DNA of 64,000 nucleotides. Origin: Progne subis subis. Taxonomy: Eukaryota > Chordata > Aves > Passeriformes > Hirundinidae. The stretch lies in the NCBI GenBank assembly GCA_022316685.1, contig JAKJHU010000037.1, positions 21,537,188 through 21,601,187 of the forward strand, in the 5' to 3' direction. The notes under the pieces were generated by a model. It was not told the DNA's origin, searched no databases, and worked only from the letters and a program-made list of their open reading frames with translations. Of the stretch, positions 1 through 12,700 are shown piece by piece (the stretch's first letter is position 1; the number at the start of each line of letters is the position of its first letter). Both the position numbers and the translations under genes were made by a program.

Positions 1-3000
1 TAACATTTTTCCTGTCTAATGCTAATTCTTGACCCTTGAGGGGAAGTATGAGAAAGTTCTTGGTTTATGTTCCTTTCCTCTTGACTGTCTTGATGGTGCA
101 CTGGTGAATAGATCATTGATTTTACATTATTATGGAACCTTTCAACATATTTAATTAGTGGGTTCACCTCTCATTCTGTGTTCATTACCTAGCCTTTCTG
201 ACAAGATGTCATAGTTTTAAATGATTTAGGAGGTCAGATGGGGAAAAAAATTAAATATTCTTGGTGTACTTTACGGTAAGCAGAGAACAAATAGGATGAC
301 ATGACTTCACAATCCCCCACCTTCCGCCTTAACTTTATTTACAGCACAGATGACAATTTTTGTTGGACTTTGTGTCTAGTTACTTGTTTTTCATAAGATA
401 GGAAGGCAGAGCTAAGGTAACTAATACTGTACAACTTCAGAGACTGTGAAGTTGTGTGTGAGTCTCCTTCCTGACTCATGTATTGGACGTGCTACTCCCT
501 GCATTAAATAGACTCTGAAAGTCTCTAGAGTTGCTTTGGTCTCTGTTAAGCAAAGGTTGCTGGGTACCAAAATGTGTTGCTGTATGGATATTTTGCCTAC
601 CACCGCTCTTCACTTTATTGTACAAATAGCGCAGCAGCCCAGGAGAACCATGGACAATGACTTCTTAGTTGTAAAAAAAAAATGTAAAAGAAGACTTTCA
701 GAAACCAGTTGGGATTTTGAGCAGTTAGTCTGGCAGAAACTGCTACGTTCTGTCTCACCAAATCAAATGACAAACCAGCAAAAGCTTTCTATTTTGCTGT
801 GCTGTGTGGGAGAATTTTCAGCTTCAAAATTGAAACTGGAAAAAATAATCTCCAACTCCAAACAGAATTTAAGATATGGTGGGTTGTTTCCACTGTAATT
901 TTTGTAGTTATTTTTTGTAGTTATTTCTTTTTGTAGTAGTAGTCTTATTGCATTAAGAATAAAGTGAAATATTTCACCTTGGGACTTTAAACACTGCTGA
1001 ATAATGCAGTCTCACACTGTTGAAATAAAAATTTGTCTGAGGAAAAGTCTTTGTGATCATAAAATTTTCATGTTAAAGGAAGTAGATGCTACACACAGTA
1101 TAAGCATGGAAATAAGCACATTTGGAATTTTTCAAACCAAAGGAAAATGCTTCCCCGTAATTTCAGAGCATTGTTAACAAGCTCTCATAGCTATTAGGAG
1201 CCTAAAATGGTAAACATCTTAGTAACAAAATTATATTAATAAACCTAACATCAAAATGACTATAAAGTTTTGTGCATATGGTTCCATTTTACACGACATA
1301 CGAAGTTTCCTGAAGTCCATTTGCCTAAAACAAAGGTTTTAATGAAACAGTATAGTGATTTGACCTCATCTCTGCTTATCTTTTTTTTTTTTTGAATGTA
1401 AATATGAATGCCAAGACAATTAACTGGGCAATTTACCCAGGCAGACAGAGCTGAAGTTCTGTAGGTAGGCCCTCCTTTAAGGGCAAGTTGGCGTGCTGTC
1501 TCCTGCTCAAGTGCATATCGACCTTCAAAGTGTCTTAGCGCTAGGGATAGTTCACCCTCAGGAAGTTTAGTTTAGATAAGCATCTGAATTTCTTTGGGTA
1601 CCGAAATCTGGAATGCAGCAGCAAAATCTGATGAGCACAGGCTCTCATATCTGAGTCAGCAACGGGGCTGGATCCACTCCTGTTGTTCAGCACTTCCACT
1701 GCCAGGCTCAGCCAGAAGCAGAAAACAGAGATGCGTAAGAAAAAACAGGGAGAAGAGCAGGGAGCGTACCTCAAAAAGGTATGAGCAGGCTTCAAAACAG
1801 AGTTTGTGTAGGTTGTGTGTGAAGGTGAGGAGCTGTGAAGAAACTCACACTTTCTCCCAGAGTGGCCTTCCAAAACCTCAGGGCGAGTTTGGTTCTCCTT
1901 GGCTTAGCCCTCTATAGGTGGGGCTGTGCATCATTAGCACTTGGAGTCTGGGCTGTTACGCTTGCCAGATGTAAAAATGAACCTGTGAAATTAAGGTGGG
2001 TTTTTCTCCCCTGCTTCTGATGCTTTGCAGTTAATAGTATTTCAGGTGTTACAGGGCACACTGGTATCAATTGAAATTTTGGACTTGGAGAAAAAACTGT
2101 CCACTCAAATGGCGATCCAAACAAGAAAGATATGGAAAAGTAACCAGGAAAAGAGTTGATTTATTTTTCTTAGTGATCTCTGGGTATTACTGAATTTTCT
2201 GATCTTTTTTCCTCTGCACCCATTATTTTCTCAACCTTGTTACTCATTAATTAAACCCTTTTGTGTAAGTTAAAGAAAGTGGCTTCTGCCTCCAGAGCTC
2301 AAGTGAACTGCTCTGGTTCTGCCACAGCAAATATCTTTTTATGTAGGTTTTTTGCTGAAAATTTTTAAGTATTTGTAGTCTTCTGACTGAATTTCCAATC
2401 TAGTGTCCATTTCATTTGCGGAGATCAAAGCACTTGCCAGATTTTGACAGGAGAAAGTTGCCATGACTGAAGGGCAATGCATGCCTGGGACAAGGTTTGT
2501 GAATCACAGGTTTGTGAAGCAGCCTCCTGAAAACACACCTGAAGCTTAATTCTGTGTACCATGCATAGAAGGAAGTTCTTGCTGTGACTTTGTTCATGCT
2601 TTTGGTATCCCAATGTTATTTCTGGTGATAAAAGAATAATAGAATGAATAAGCAGCTAAAACACAAGAGAAGAGAATGAATTTAATCTTCAAGGAAGGTG
2701 AGAACACACCCCAGCTCTCATCACTTCTGTATGCCTTGCCTGTTCTAATTTCCATCCAAACTTCAATACTAGGGATTAAATTGTCAATCATTTTTAAAAG
2801 TTCATCTTTCAGAAGTTCTAAAGTCTACTTTTCAGAAATGACCTTGTATTGATTTGCATGTATTTACATTTTGATAAGATAAAATTTTAAAAAAATTTGA
2901 AGAAAGGGAAAATTTTAAAATCCCTAATATGTAGCTGAAAAAAACCTCTGTGTATTAATAACTTTACATGTAATATGAAATAAAAAATAAAAAATGGAGA

Positions 3001-4954
3001 AAAATATCAAACACCATAAAGTGTATAGTATTCTTCCATGGTTACAGGCTGCCTCAGCTTGGCTTTATTTCAGAAGGTACTAAGGACATATTTCACTTTC
3101 TTTGCTATTAAGTTTAGGAAATTGATCAGTCCTACTGAGCCACTACTTTTCTTAGGTAATATAATATTTTTGTTATATTTCTTCTTATTTCTGTTTTTTT
3201 TTGTGTGTGCGTGTTAGAAATGTCTTGTACTTTTTTCTCACTTTGTTGCAGAATACAAAAAAAAAGATATTATTTTTAATATTCATGTATATTGATGGTT
3301 GACTGTTGATGTCAGTGAACTTCAAGTAAAGTTTTTAAGTGTATATAGCAAAGTACAGATCAGCTGGTTTTTCAGCTGGCTGATGATTTTTCAGGTCCCT
3401 ATCAAGTTTTGTGAAATAAAATTAATGAGTCTTGTTGTCAACTTTCTGAACAATACTGATTTGTTGGTCACTGGAATACGCATGACCTCTGGAGAAGAGC
3501 ACAAAAAAGATGGTTTTGGGTTTTCTAGCTGGTCAGATGTGGCCAGCTGGTATAACAAAGGCAAGAAACTTGCAGTATGTTCTTACCAGGAAAGCAGTGT
3601 GTTTACTTAGCCTGTGGTTCTTCAGGGAGCAGGTTTCCCTAAAAAAGTTGTAGGTGGCATGAGGTTGGTCAGAGGGCAGACACTTGTTTGGCCTTTTAGT
3701 AATAAGTCCTTACACTAGAAGAAAACCCAAACATGTTTTTATTTCTTAAATTGCCTCAAATGGAGCCAGAAGCTGAGGAACTGGGACTGAGAGATGGCCT
3801 GCAAGTTTTGGGCTCATCTGGATCTTCATTTGTAGAACAGAAGCTGTACAGACAGTATAACCCTAACAGCTGGTTAATCTTGATTAATATTGAAAGTAAT
3901 GCAACTGACTTGCTTAGTCTTTCCAGATCTTTATTTTTTCATTGTGGTCAGTCAGCATTGAGAAATTTGTATTTATTGTGTAAATATTTGGGGGGAAAGT
4001 GATATATGTGAACACTTTACTACCACCAGTCATACGCCTTAGCTATTCAGGACGAGTTTTGGCTTCCTTTGTATTCCCTGGAAAATTATAATTAAACTAA
4101 CATCTACACATTAGGGTTTTGTTGGTTTCAGAGTGGTAAAATGATGTATTTTACACTCCCTGTTAACAATTAGAGACATTAAATGGAAAGGTGTCTATTG
4201 AAGAGCTCTTTTTTTTGCGTCCTCTAGAAATGAAGGTATTTCCATACCTCTCCCGGCCCCATATTTCGTAGCCTACCATCCTGTTCCTGTGGCATGGTGG
4301 AATTAGGATACTTTCAGTTTTTTCATGGATCTGGTAGCAACTACAGGATTGGTTTTTTTACATGGTCTTCGATACAGTGGTTGACTAAAATAGCAGAGAT
4401 TCTTTTTTTCCAGAAAAAACATTTTATAGAATTTTTAAAATATATGTCTCAGAAATATCAGACTAAGTGGACTAAATACTGGTGAAAGGAGTAAACGCAA
4501 CTGAAGGGCTGCAATTCAGCCTAGAATCTCTCTTGTGTAGTTTTAGCTACCGGTTAGTTCAAGAATAAAATAATGCCATTTAATAATGTATTCTCGTAAC
4601 TGAAATTAGGGAGGCGAAGGATTGAAACCCCACTCTGTGATGTCTTGGAGGGTGGGTACTGAATGAAGGAAGGAGGAAACGGAGAAGATCCGTGTTGGAT
4701 ACAGCCTGCCTCCCTCGGTATCATGTCATGTCTCTCGTGAATGTCTTAGCAGTGAAAAAACAACCCACCCTGCAGCAGCGTGTCCCTGTTTTCCTTGGCA
4801 CCCTTCTGCCGCCTGCCTTCGAGTGAAGAAATCAGATGTAAAGGGAAAGAATCGCCAAAGTCAGCGCCTAAGCTGATTTAAGCCTACGGGGGGGCCTGAA
4901 GTTTATCCGAAGCACAGACTGCTGTTTTAGGGGGATGCAGGGGATACAGGGATA
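1..4954. other. Intronic sequence, no gene recognised
   Basis: AT-rich DNA with short T and A runs (T13 at 1381-1393). There is a small direct repeat, AGGTTTGTGAA, at 2493-2503 and 2508-2518. GC rises gradually after 4600 toward the CpG block. The open frames at 536-898, 3299-3610 and 3733-4002 lack splice sites, domains or homology I can recognise. Confidence 0.6.
1652..1661 (-). promoter_or_regulatory. MAF/NF-E2/BACH-type motif TGAGTCAGCA
   Basis: A perfect match to TGCTGASTCA on the reverse strand (AP-1 core plus the GC flank used by small-MAF heterodimers). One of five perfect copies noticed in the window. Confidence 0.35.
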
Positions 4955-5123
4955 GGTGCGGATGGAGCGGCTCTGCTGCATCCCGGGTGTGTTCTGGCTC
5001 GGGGTTCGTGGCGAGAGCAGGAAAACCCCGGGAGCGGGGCACGGGCCGGCGGCGGGACCAGCGCTGGACTTTCCGGGCCCGGCCGCGGCGGGAGGAGCAG
5101 GAGGAGGAGGAATGCTGCCGCCC

Positions 5124-5131
5124 TGACGTCA
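5124..5131. promoter_or_regulatory. Full palindromic CRE, TGACGTCA
   Basis: A perfect consensus CREB/ATF site at the edge of the CpG-dense block. It is directly followed by AGGAGC-T-GCTCCT, an inverted repeat with a one-base spacer (5131-5143). Occupancy is inferred only. Confidence 0.55.
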
Positions 5132-5144
5132 GGAGCTGCTCCTG

Positions 5145-5161
5145 GGAATGTTTTGCATTCC
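5145..5161. promoter_or_regulatory. Inverted pair of TEAD/M-CAT-like motifs
   Basis: GGAATG and CATTCC form a 6-bp inverted repeat separated by five bases. GGAATG/CATTCC is the TEAD core. The pair lies 13 bases after the CRE, in a compact cluster. Confidence 0.4.
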
Positions 5162-5230
5162 TCTTCCTGGCAGTGGTCAGGTGGCTTCCAGCAAGAAGGA
5201 AGGAACAGCCGCTTCCAAAAAGAAAGGGAA

Positions 5231-5265
5231 AAAAAAAAAAAAAGGGGGGGGGGTGGGGGGTGGGG
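5231..5265 (+). repeat. A-run joined to G-runs; G-quadruplex-capable
   Basis: A run of A (5229-5243) is followed by G10, T, G6, T, G4 (5244-5265). The G10 run can supply two G-tracts, so a four-tract quadruplex with one-base loops is possible on the + strand. It sits just after the CpG-dense block. Confidence 0.6.
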
Positions 5266-5297
5266 ATTGAGAGCGCGCGGAGGAAAAGAACACTTTA

Positions 5298-5331
5298 TAA
5301 TAAAAGTATTGTGGGGGAGGCACTTTTATTA
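5298..5331. repeat. Perfect 10-bp inverted repeat (hairpin) after the CpG block
   Basis: TAATAAAAGT at 5298-5307 pairs with ACTTTTATTA at 5322-5331 around a 14-base loop. The arms resemble homeodomain/CDX-type TTTATTA sites, so paired binding is as plausible as an RNA hairpin. Confidence 0.5.
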
Positions 5332-5534
5332 AAAGCCAGATTGGGAATTGGAACCAGATGTTCTGCATTCGAAAGCTGCACGAATGTTAAACGCGTTTAT
5401 TAATGACTGTGATGGCTGAGGTATTTGGCTGTCTGCCTCGCTTTAATCTCATTGCTCCGTATTAAAAAACAGTTGAGAAAAACATTTTTTTTTTTTGTAC
5501 CCGACTTTATTCAGCTTCCTTTATACAAATATCC

Positions 5535-5537
<3 letters not shown>

Positions 5538-5565
<28 letters not shown>
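5538..5565. repeat. (A)28 homopolymer
   Basis: A pure A run. No recognisable element body precedes it, so it is called only as a simple repeat. Confidence 0.9.
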
Positions 5566-5568
<3 letters not shown>

Positions 5569-5735
5569 GAGTATAGCCACATATACGAAAGCAAGGAACA
5601 AGCAGGGAAACGTTGACATTTGTCTTGTTCTGTTAGTTTTAATGCATATGTTGTGCTGAAAATTGTCTTGAAATTTCCTTCTTGATTTGTGGTTGTTGGA
5701 TAACGCGCATGATGTAAGCTGGAGAGGTCAGAACA

Positions 5736-5748
5736 TGCAATTATTGCA
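5736..5748. promoter_or_regulatory. TGCAAT-T-ATTGCA inverted repeat
   Basis: Perfect 6-bp half-sites with a one-base spacer, compatible with C/EBP- or POU-type dimer sites. It is followed by GTTCACAAAGTAC, which resembles a nuclear-receptor (HNF4-like) element. Motif evidence only. Confidence 0.3.
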
Positions 5749-6757
5749 GTTCACAAAGTACTTCCTATTCCCTTAACTCTCCCTCTTTAAAGTCCCTGTC
5801 AAAGCCTGTGTTTAAAGCAAAACAAGAGTAGATGCTCAGTCTGAGGTGAGTAAAGTAGGAATTGCATTCACCACCGGCAGTGCTTGTGAAATAGCTGGTT
5901 TATATCCTTAGATGGACCCAAGTGTATGTTGTATCTCCATTTCAAGAGCAGCGTCTCCGTCTTGGCAGCGCTGCACATTTGGGAGTACCGAGCACCAAGC
6001 GCTTCCGTGGGGACTTCTGGTTTGTGTCTCAGTGGGGATGAGATACCTGGCAACACCGTAGCCTGTACAGGCACAGGCAGATTTGGGGTATCCCCCAGAC
6101 AGGCATGGATCCTCCTCCCATCCTTGGGCTCTGTTGTATGCAGATCATAAAATTTTGGGTGTAAAGCAAGGACTGTAGGAGGGAGAGATGGAGCTGTGCC
6201 ATGTGTCCCTTCAATTCACAAGTGTGGCAATGCCCTGAACCTCTGCTTTCTTTAGCCACTTGGAAGGGCAAAGAATCATCTCTGTAAGCACCAGGAACCT
6301 GCTCTTTACGTGGTGAGGCATGGCTGTTTTGTATGAATTCCAACTTCCTCGGGCAGGGTACAGCTCCTGTCTAGGGCTGGTGGAGCTGAGCTGCCTCTGG
6401 ATTAAGGCTGGGAGAGGCCATACCAATAAAATTGCACCAGAGGGACTTGCCCTTGTCCAGCGTGATGGGGTTATTTTTCTTAATTCATCCTATATTTTCC
6501 TGTTCATTGACACTGCATGAGATTGTATTTGGGTGGAGTTACCAAGCTTGTTCGAAGGCAGTGTATTTGGTGGTGTTGCAGGAAGCTGGTGGGACGGGGA
6601 GAGTTTGATAGTTTTGGGGAAGTTTCCTTGAGCTCTGTGCCCGGGTCAGGTGAGGCCCATGAGCGTCCATCCATTTCCTGGTACCGGCTGAAGTGAACAG
6701 CAGCTTCCTGCTACAGGGTGGATGCTCTGCTGAGGAATTTCCAGAAATGCTGAGAAG

Positions 6758-6767
6758 TGCTGACTCA
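6758..6767 (+). promoter_or_regulatory. MAF/NF-E2/BACH-type motif TGCTGACTCA
   Basis: A perfect match on the + strand in otherwise featureless intron. Confidence 0.35.
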
Positions 6768-9700
6768 TAGCTTACGGCCTGTCTGGGCTGAGGGGAGGTT
6801 TTTCAAATCCTTGGCTGAAGCCAGCAAAAAATGTTGCTGTAATGTACTGTTTTATTTTTAGCAAGGGGGGAGGCTGTGTTGCTTAGGATGAAATGCTTGT
6901 GAGTGGTTTCAAAATGACAGACGCTTTAAGGTTTTTTTTTTTTTTTTCTTTTCTATTTTTAGAACTTGGAAAACAGGTTGTTTTGCTAAAATACAGACAC
7001 TTCTCTGTTTCCCTAGTAAATGAGTCGTTATAAAGGAGCCTTAAGGATTTCATGCAGGAAGACTTTTACCACCACTGCAGTTCAAAATGTCCTTCAGGGT
7101 AGGAAATACTGAAGTATTTGAGACTGAAACTCAGTTGGCACTTACTTGCATGTATTTTTCGCTTCAACCGAGGTGGGACTGCAGCTCCAGTTGTTGGAGC
7201 TGAAATGTAGCCAGATATTTGCTGCTATTACAAGATCATTGTAAAAGCTTGGTGCTTGTGTTTCATCCTCCCTTGTTTTTAGCAGTCACTTCACAAGTAG
7301 TGTGCTGTGCCTTTTTGTTTTTTTCTTTCTGAGCAGAAAATGCCCTAAAGTGTTTTCTGCTGACTTCTGCCAGGAATAAGATTGAGGGAGGAGTCCTTTG
7401 AGGCTGTACCACCACTCAAAATACAATTTTGGTGATTAGATTGTAAGGGCAAAATTCTTTTCTTCTCCCTCCTCCACCCCCAGCCCCTCCCCCAGTCAGT
7501 ATATTTTTTAACATATTCTTGGGGGTGTGTACTGTTTTTCTGTTGAACAAGTAGCAGTACTTTGGGATGGTCTCCAATGTATGCACTTTCCCAGAGAATA
7601 TCATAAATGAAATACAAATCTGTATAAACTCTTTTGCTTCTAATTTCTAAAATTTGCTGTCAGCTGTTCTTCATTCACAGCTCTGTACCTCTGGCTATAG
7701 AGCTGTTTGCAGCCCTTTTTTTTTTACACCTTAATAGAGAACTGTGATTCTACAAATGATCTGCAGGCTGCTTCTAACCACAGTGCTGGTAATTTTTAAA
7801 CCTGTAGCATAAAACATCACATTTTGCAGATAAGAAGAAAACAAAACCAACAAACCCACACTTCTTACAGCAACCCTGCAGTGTCTGGCTTGAGAATAAC
7901 TGGTGCACAGCTTCCCTGAAGGTGTTGGAGGACAGTGTTTAACTGCTCTCCTTAGTTTTTGCCGTGGGACTGAGTGATGTTACTTGTCCAGCAGGGTCCT
8001 CATCTGATAACAACAAAAAGGAAAAGGATAATTCTATGCAGGAAGTACAGGAATATTGGATAAGGCTGTTTCCATGATGTGCTCATTTATTAGCTCATCA
8101 CTGTGCAAAAGTCCCAGTCTTAGTCATTTTAAAGTAAATACGCTGTGTGCACATGATCTGCTGGTGTTTTCTGTGGACAGAAAGAATGGTAGGCTGCACA
8201 TCTATCACAAAATTTCACAATCAAATCCACTTTTAGTAATCACTCTAACCTTGCCAGCTATCCACCTCTAAGAGAAAGCTTCTTTTCCTACCCAAATCTG
8301 CCAGTTCCTTCCAAGATTTTATAGCAGCTGCATAATCTCTTTTAAGAGAGTTGTGTCCTGGCACCCACCACTATACTGGGAAAATAATACAGGTCTTACA
8401 TTATCTCTAGCCACCTGTCAGTAAATTCAGGACGAGAGCCATGAACTAGCAGCCTTGCATGTGCCCCCTTTTAGATTGATGTGTCATCCGACCTGGGTGG
8501 ACATGCCTCAACTGGATTGCCTGTCTTCAGATAACCCGTTCTACAATCCTCAGCTGCTTGACCCTGTTCTAGTTTGGATGAGGCACAGAACGTACCTTTT
8601 TGTGAAGATTCTGTCCCCAAACTTATATTAAAAAAAAAAAAAAACCAAAACAAAAAACTAAAATTAGTTATGCATGAATGTTGTCCAGCTTTCCAGGGAA
8701 CATCTTGGTACGACATGTATCAGTGTAGTGAGAACATCTCATTTTACGGTCAGCTTTTTGTAATTGAATCTGCCCTAGTCCTTTCTAGTAATATGCTACA
8801 CAGTCTGGTTCCTGTCTCTAATACAGACATGTCCTGCAAAGAGCTTTCTGCTTGTGGCAGTGTAAGCTTGTGCTTTCTCACGAATCTTTGTCTCCTAATG
8901 CAACTTGTTCTTGCATAGCTTTCTGATCTCTCCACTATTTGCTGCTAGTTGCACTATAGTCTTGGTAGCTGCGTGAAATCTGAGCAATTCATGTGCATGT
9001 TTCAGTTGCCATACGACTTTTTGTTACTGTGTCACTGTCTTAAATAGTTTTTACTTTTGATCTTGCGGAATTTCTCTTACACCCTTCTTGTAACTTCACT
9101 TAGGGTAACCACAACAACTTTTTTTTTTCCCTAGGTTATAGTGAGTGTCCAAAAAGAGCAAGACAGATTAATGGTAAATGTTGAGTAGTCAGCTGCTTTA
9201 TCATTATCATCATTTACATGGTTGCATTAGCATTAATTGTCTTTTGCACTGTTTGTCCATTAGTCTCTGTTGGTGTTCAGAACAATTCAGTTCAAGAAAT
9301 ACACTTTGTAGTACTTTACTCTTTGCTGGGTAGGGTGGATCATACATTTCTATGTAAAGATGTGATTCCAGTGGTAAAAAATAAGACTTCCTAAAAATTA
9401 GTAGTCAGAATTTGAGTACCATAAGTAATGCAATTAAGTCAATCCAATTGTGTTGGTAAAAGTTAGAGGAACCCTTTGTGAGAATTTTTAAAGAATACAC
9501 ACAGTAGACATGTATATGTATGTCTGAATATGTAAATGATAAATTTCAAGAATGTAGACTGATACTTATAAACAGTTTGTAGCAGTGGGTAGAAATAAGT
9601 CACGTTTTGTTTGAACCAGTAAATAATCCAGGGAGACTGAGGATAGAAAGAAGGAAGAGATGGTTAAAGGGAAAAGCCTACCGTTACTTTATGAGGGTTT

Positions 9701-12700
9701 GCAGGTCTGTCGGCCTCATCTCAACTGCTACTAAGCCTCTTCAGTCATCTTTTCCAGTTCTGTTTTTACATATTGCTTTTGAGTTTTAATCTTTTTCTGG
9801 TATTTACTTTTGATTACTGTAATGATTCCATGTTGTAATCTGAATTAGAAGCTGTGTCACAAACTATCAGTTAAAACTTAAACTAAATCAAGATTTGCCT
9901 CTCGCAAAGCAGTAATGATTCAAATGTAGCATCTGCTGTATGTGATACATCCCCAGTAATCAATATGTCAAAAAATGAGTATATATGCAGCTGCCAAGAA
10001 GACCTGTGCCAACATTGCAGCCTGTAGGCTGAGGACTTAATTATTAACTCATTTACATATATTCACATCGAGAGTATTGAGGAGTGTGGAGCCTCAGTGC
10101 ATCCGAAAATCTGGTCATCCCCGTGCCTTCCACTGCTGTGTACTGCAAACAGCATCATTTGGTGATTTCCTTCTTGTGCCACTGATTCCCCAGTCTGGGG
10201 AATCAAATTTTCAAAACATCTGTGTGGCTGTACAGCTGGGAAAAATATCTTTCTGCTTTCATGGCCTCCTGCAGTAATATGTCTGTCTGAAATGGAGCTA
10301 TCAGAGGATGCAGGTAGTATAGAAGACAAGCTTTCCAAGGAACAGGAATACAGTTTTTGACACAGACGTGTCTGTACTAGCAAATAATGTGGTAGGAGCA
10401 GCTTTCTGGAGTAGAAGCTGGTGTGGAAGATTTGGTCCTGCTGTAGGCATTGTGGGCCTTTATTCCAGACAGGCTGTAAGCTGGTCACATGGCCCAAATG
10501 CCTTTTAGCAGTTGGAGCACATCTTCAGGTTTAGTTTCATATGAAAAGAATCCATCGTGTGAGTTCAGAAGGCTGCTCTACAATCCAAACCAAATCTGAG
10601 GGAAGATGGAGAGATTTGCCACAGAAACACACCACTGATCTGAACCACAGGACTGGTGTGGACACACCCATGAATGACCAGACATCAGACCAATCCATCT
10701 TTCTCACTTTGGCTTGCTCTGAGAATTCCTATTGTCATACACATACACAGATGCACAGTTGTAAACAGAAAAACCCAGACAAGAGGCTGCTTTTTAAACA
10801 CTAAGGAGAAGAAGGAAAAAAAAAAGTTGGATGTTCAGCTTCTAAATACCTGGGTGTTGCTCCATCTGGTAATGGTGATTGTGTAGCCACTGTTGCACCT
10901 ATCCAAGTTCTAGACCTTGTCTAGCTGCATCCTTTCTCTTCTAGAGTCCTTAAAACTGTGCTAAAATGCTGACCTTGTTCTCTTGTAGCTGGTATGTATT
11001 AATTTGAAAAGAGGAATGTTTTCATTCCCTCTGCTATGCTGGAAAGATGTGACAGCTTTTGCCATACCATATTACCTGATGGTACAGCAAACAGATACTT
11101 GGAATGATAAGTAGGAAAACCAGTCTTAAGCACTGTAACCTTATACAGAGGAACAGAGTTTGCCGTGACTTGGACACCTAGGAAACGCTTGTATGTGTGA
11201 GATGTGGAATGTGAGATGGTGGTCCTTTACTCCATTGCCCTAAACTGATAATTCATAGTTCTTTCAGGCTTTATTTTGGTGAAGTGATAGAATAGAGTTA
11301 TTCCCTGGATAGAAGGAAGTGCCCACACCACAGCAACTGCAGACTCTTGATTTCCCAGGGTATAGCTCGAGGTTTTTTTCCAGGAGAAATGAGCAGGTTC
11401 ATGTGGACTTTTACCTTGTTCCCTTACACGGCCAGGTTAGAGCCAGGAAATATATGCAGAGCAGAACAACAGGTCAGTGGGACCCAGTCAGGGGCCTTTG
11501 AGCACACTGTTTACAGCTTGCTCTTTTGACCAGAAGCTGCAAATGCCCAACTTGCAAGTAGCAGATTTTTAACAAATATTTATTGTATACAAGTGAAAAA
11601 CTGACTTGTCAATATGTATTTCAATATATAATTACCCAGAAACATGGTTGTAGTAAGAGTCAGTATTAAAAACCAAGCTGAGAAATTAATTGGTGTAGCA
11701 TACAGAACAGAGGGCTGCTTTACAAATTTTTCCCTTTCTTGGTTTCCTCCTTCCATGGAGAATATGCATTGCATTGAGGACAGAGAAGCAGAAAGTCTTG
11801 GCAACTTCTTGTGTGCCAGAGACTTTGTTCTGCTCAGTGAGGAGGGGGGCAGTTCCCAAGAAAGATGTCAAATGCAGTAATTAATGTTCTTCCTTCATAT
11901 GATGGATACCATCTGTATTTAGAAACATCTGAGCTTGTGCTTCAATAGAAGTCACGTAGCATTTTTACTGGTATAGTGTAGAACTTGAGTGTTTTTATTC
12001 ATGATACTTGAGGCTTTGCTCCCAGACATAGTTTACAAATGCGTGACATTCCTTTTACGTTTCGAAGTGAAAAGTGAGCCAGGGTGAGCAGGAAGGACAT
12101 TCTGTAGCTCGCTGAATCTTAGCAGTTTTTCATTGTGTCATATTTGTTTTTATAGAAGCAACTTCAAACCGAGGCAATATGAGTAGCAAATGAGTTTTTG
12201 CCTCATATGAAAACAAACATGATCAGAATCACCTTGTCTGTAAGTTATTCATAAAGTCCATTAGTGTCAGGATATACAACTTTCCTCTTTTGACAGCCTT
12301 TCCTCAGACTTGTCAAAATACAGTATCTTCAAAACAAACAATGTTTTTAGTTTTTACTTCCTGCTTTGCTTCCCCTATTTCCCTAACAGTGAAACACTAG
12401 TAACCTCATTTGAAATAATCTGTGTTTGTATTCGTGCCTCTTACAGCTGGGATGTGGTTCCAATAATTGTGTGATGTAGCAAGTTACTTCCCATCTTTGT
12501 CATGTAATATATCTTCTCAGATTATTATTCCCCTTTGTTTCAGAATATAAACATCAGCAAATATTATCTTGATTAATCCTCTCTCTTCCTTCCATCTCCT
12601 CTTTCCTGTCTCCCTGTTTTGACAAACAGTAAGAAAATGCAAGTTTATTCTTTGCCAGCCAAGAACTACTAGTTTCTATAGGGAAGAATGTCCCTTTGGC

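Larger units (their letters stand above)
4955..5285. promoter_or_regulatory. CpG-dense block; candidate promoter or intronic regulatory island
   Basis: About 20 CpGs fall in the 190 bases around 4960-5135, against a surrounding AT-rich, CpG-poor intron, with a few more at 5273-5280. It contains GGGCCCGGCCGCGGCGGGAG, a full CRE, an E-box CAGGTG near 5178 and a G-run. No convincing first exon with a donor site can be assigned. It is inferred to lie in a SPIDR intron, so it may be an alternative promoter, an orphan CpG island or an enhancer for a neighbouring gene. Confidence 0.6.

Noticed and set aside
3003..3047. Possible upstream SPIDR exon end reading VYSILPW, split as TG|G
   Set aside because: It superficially resembles the expected PPW junction, but the following GTTACA is a poor donor. 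There is no acceptor or homologous upstream peptide, only A-rich sequence.
10063..10497. 144-codon reverse-strand open frame
   Set aside because: Several chance frames of this size are expected in this much sequence. No family resemblance or exon boundaries were seen.
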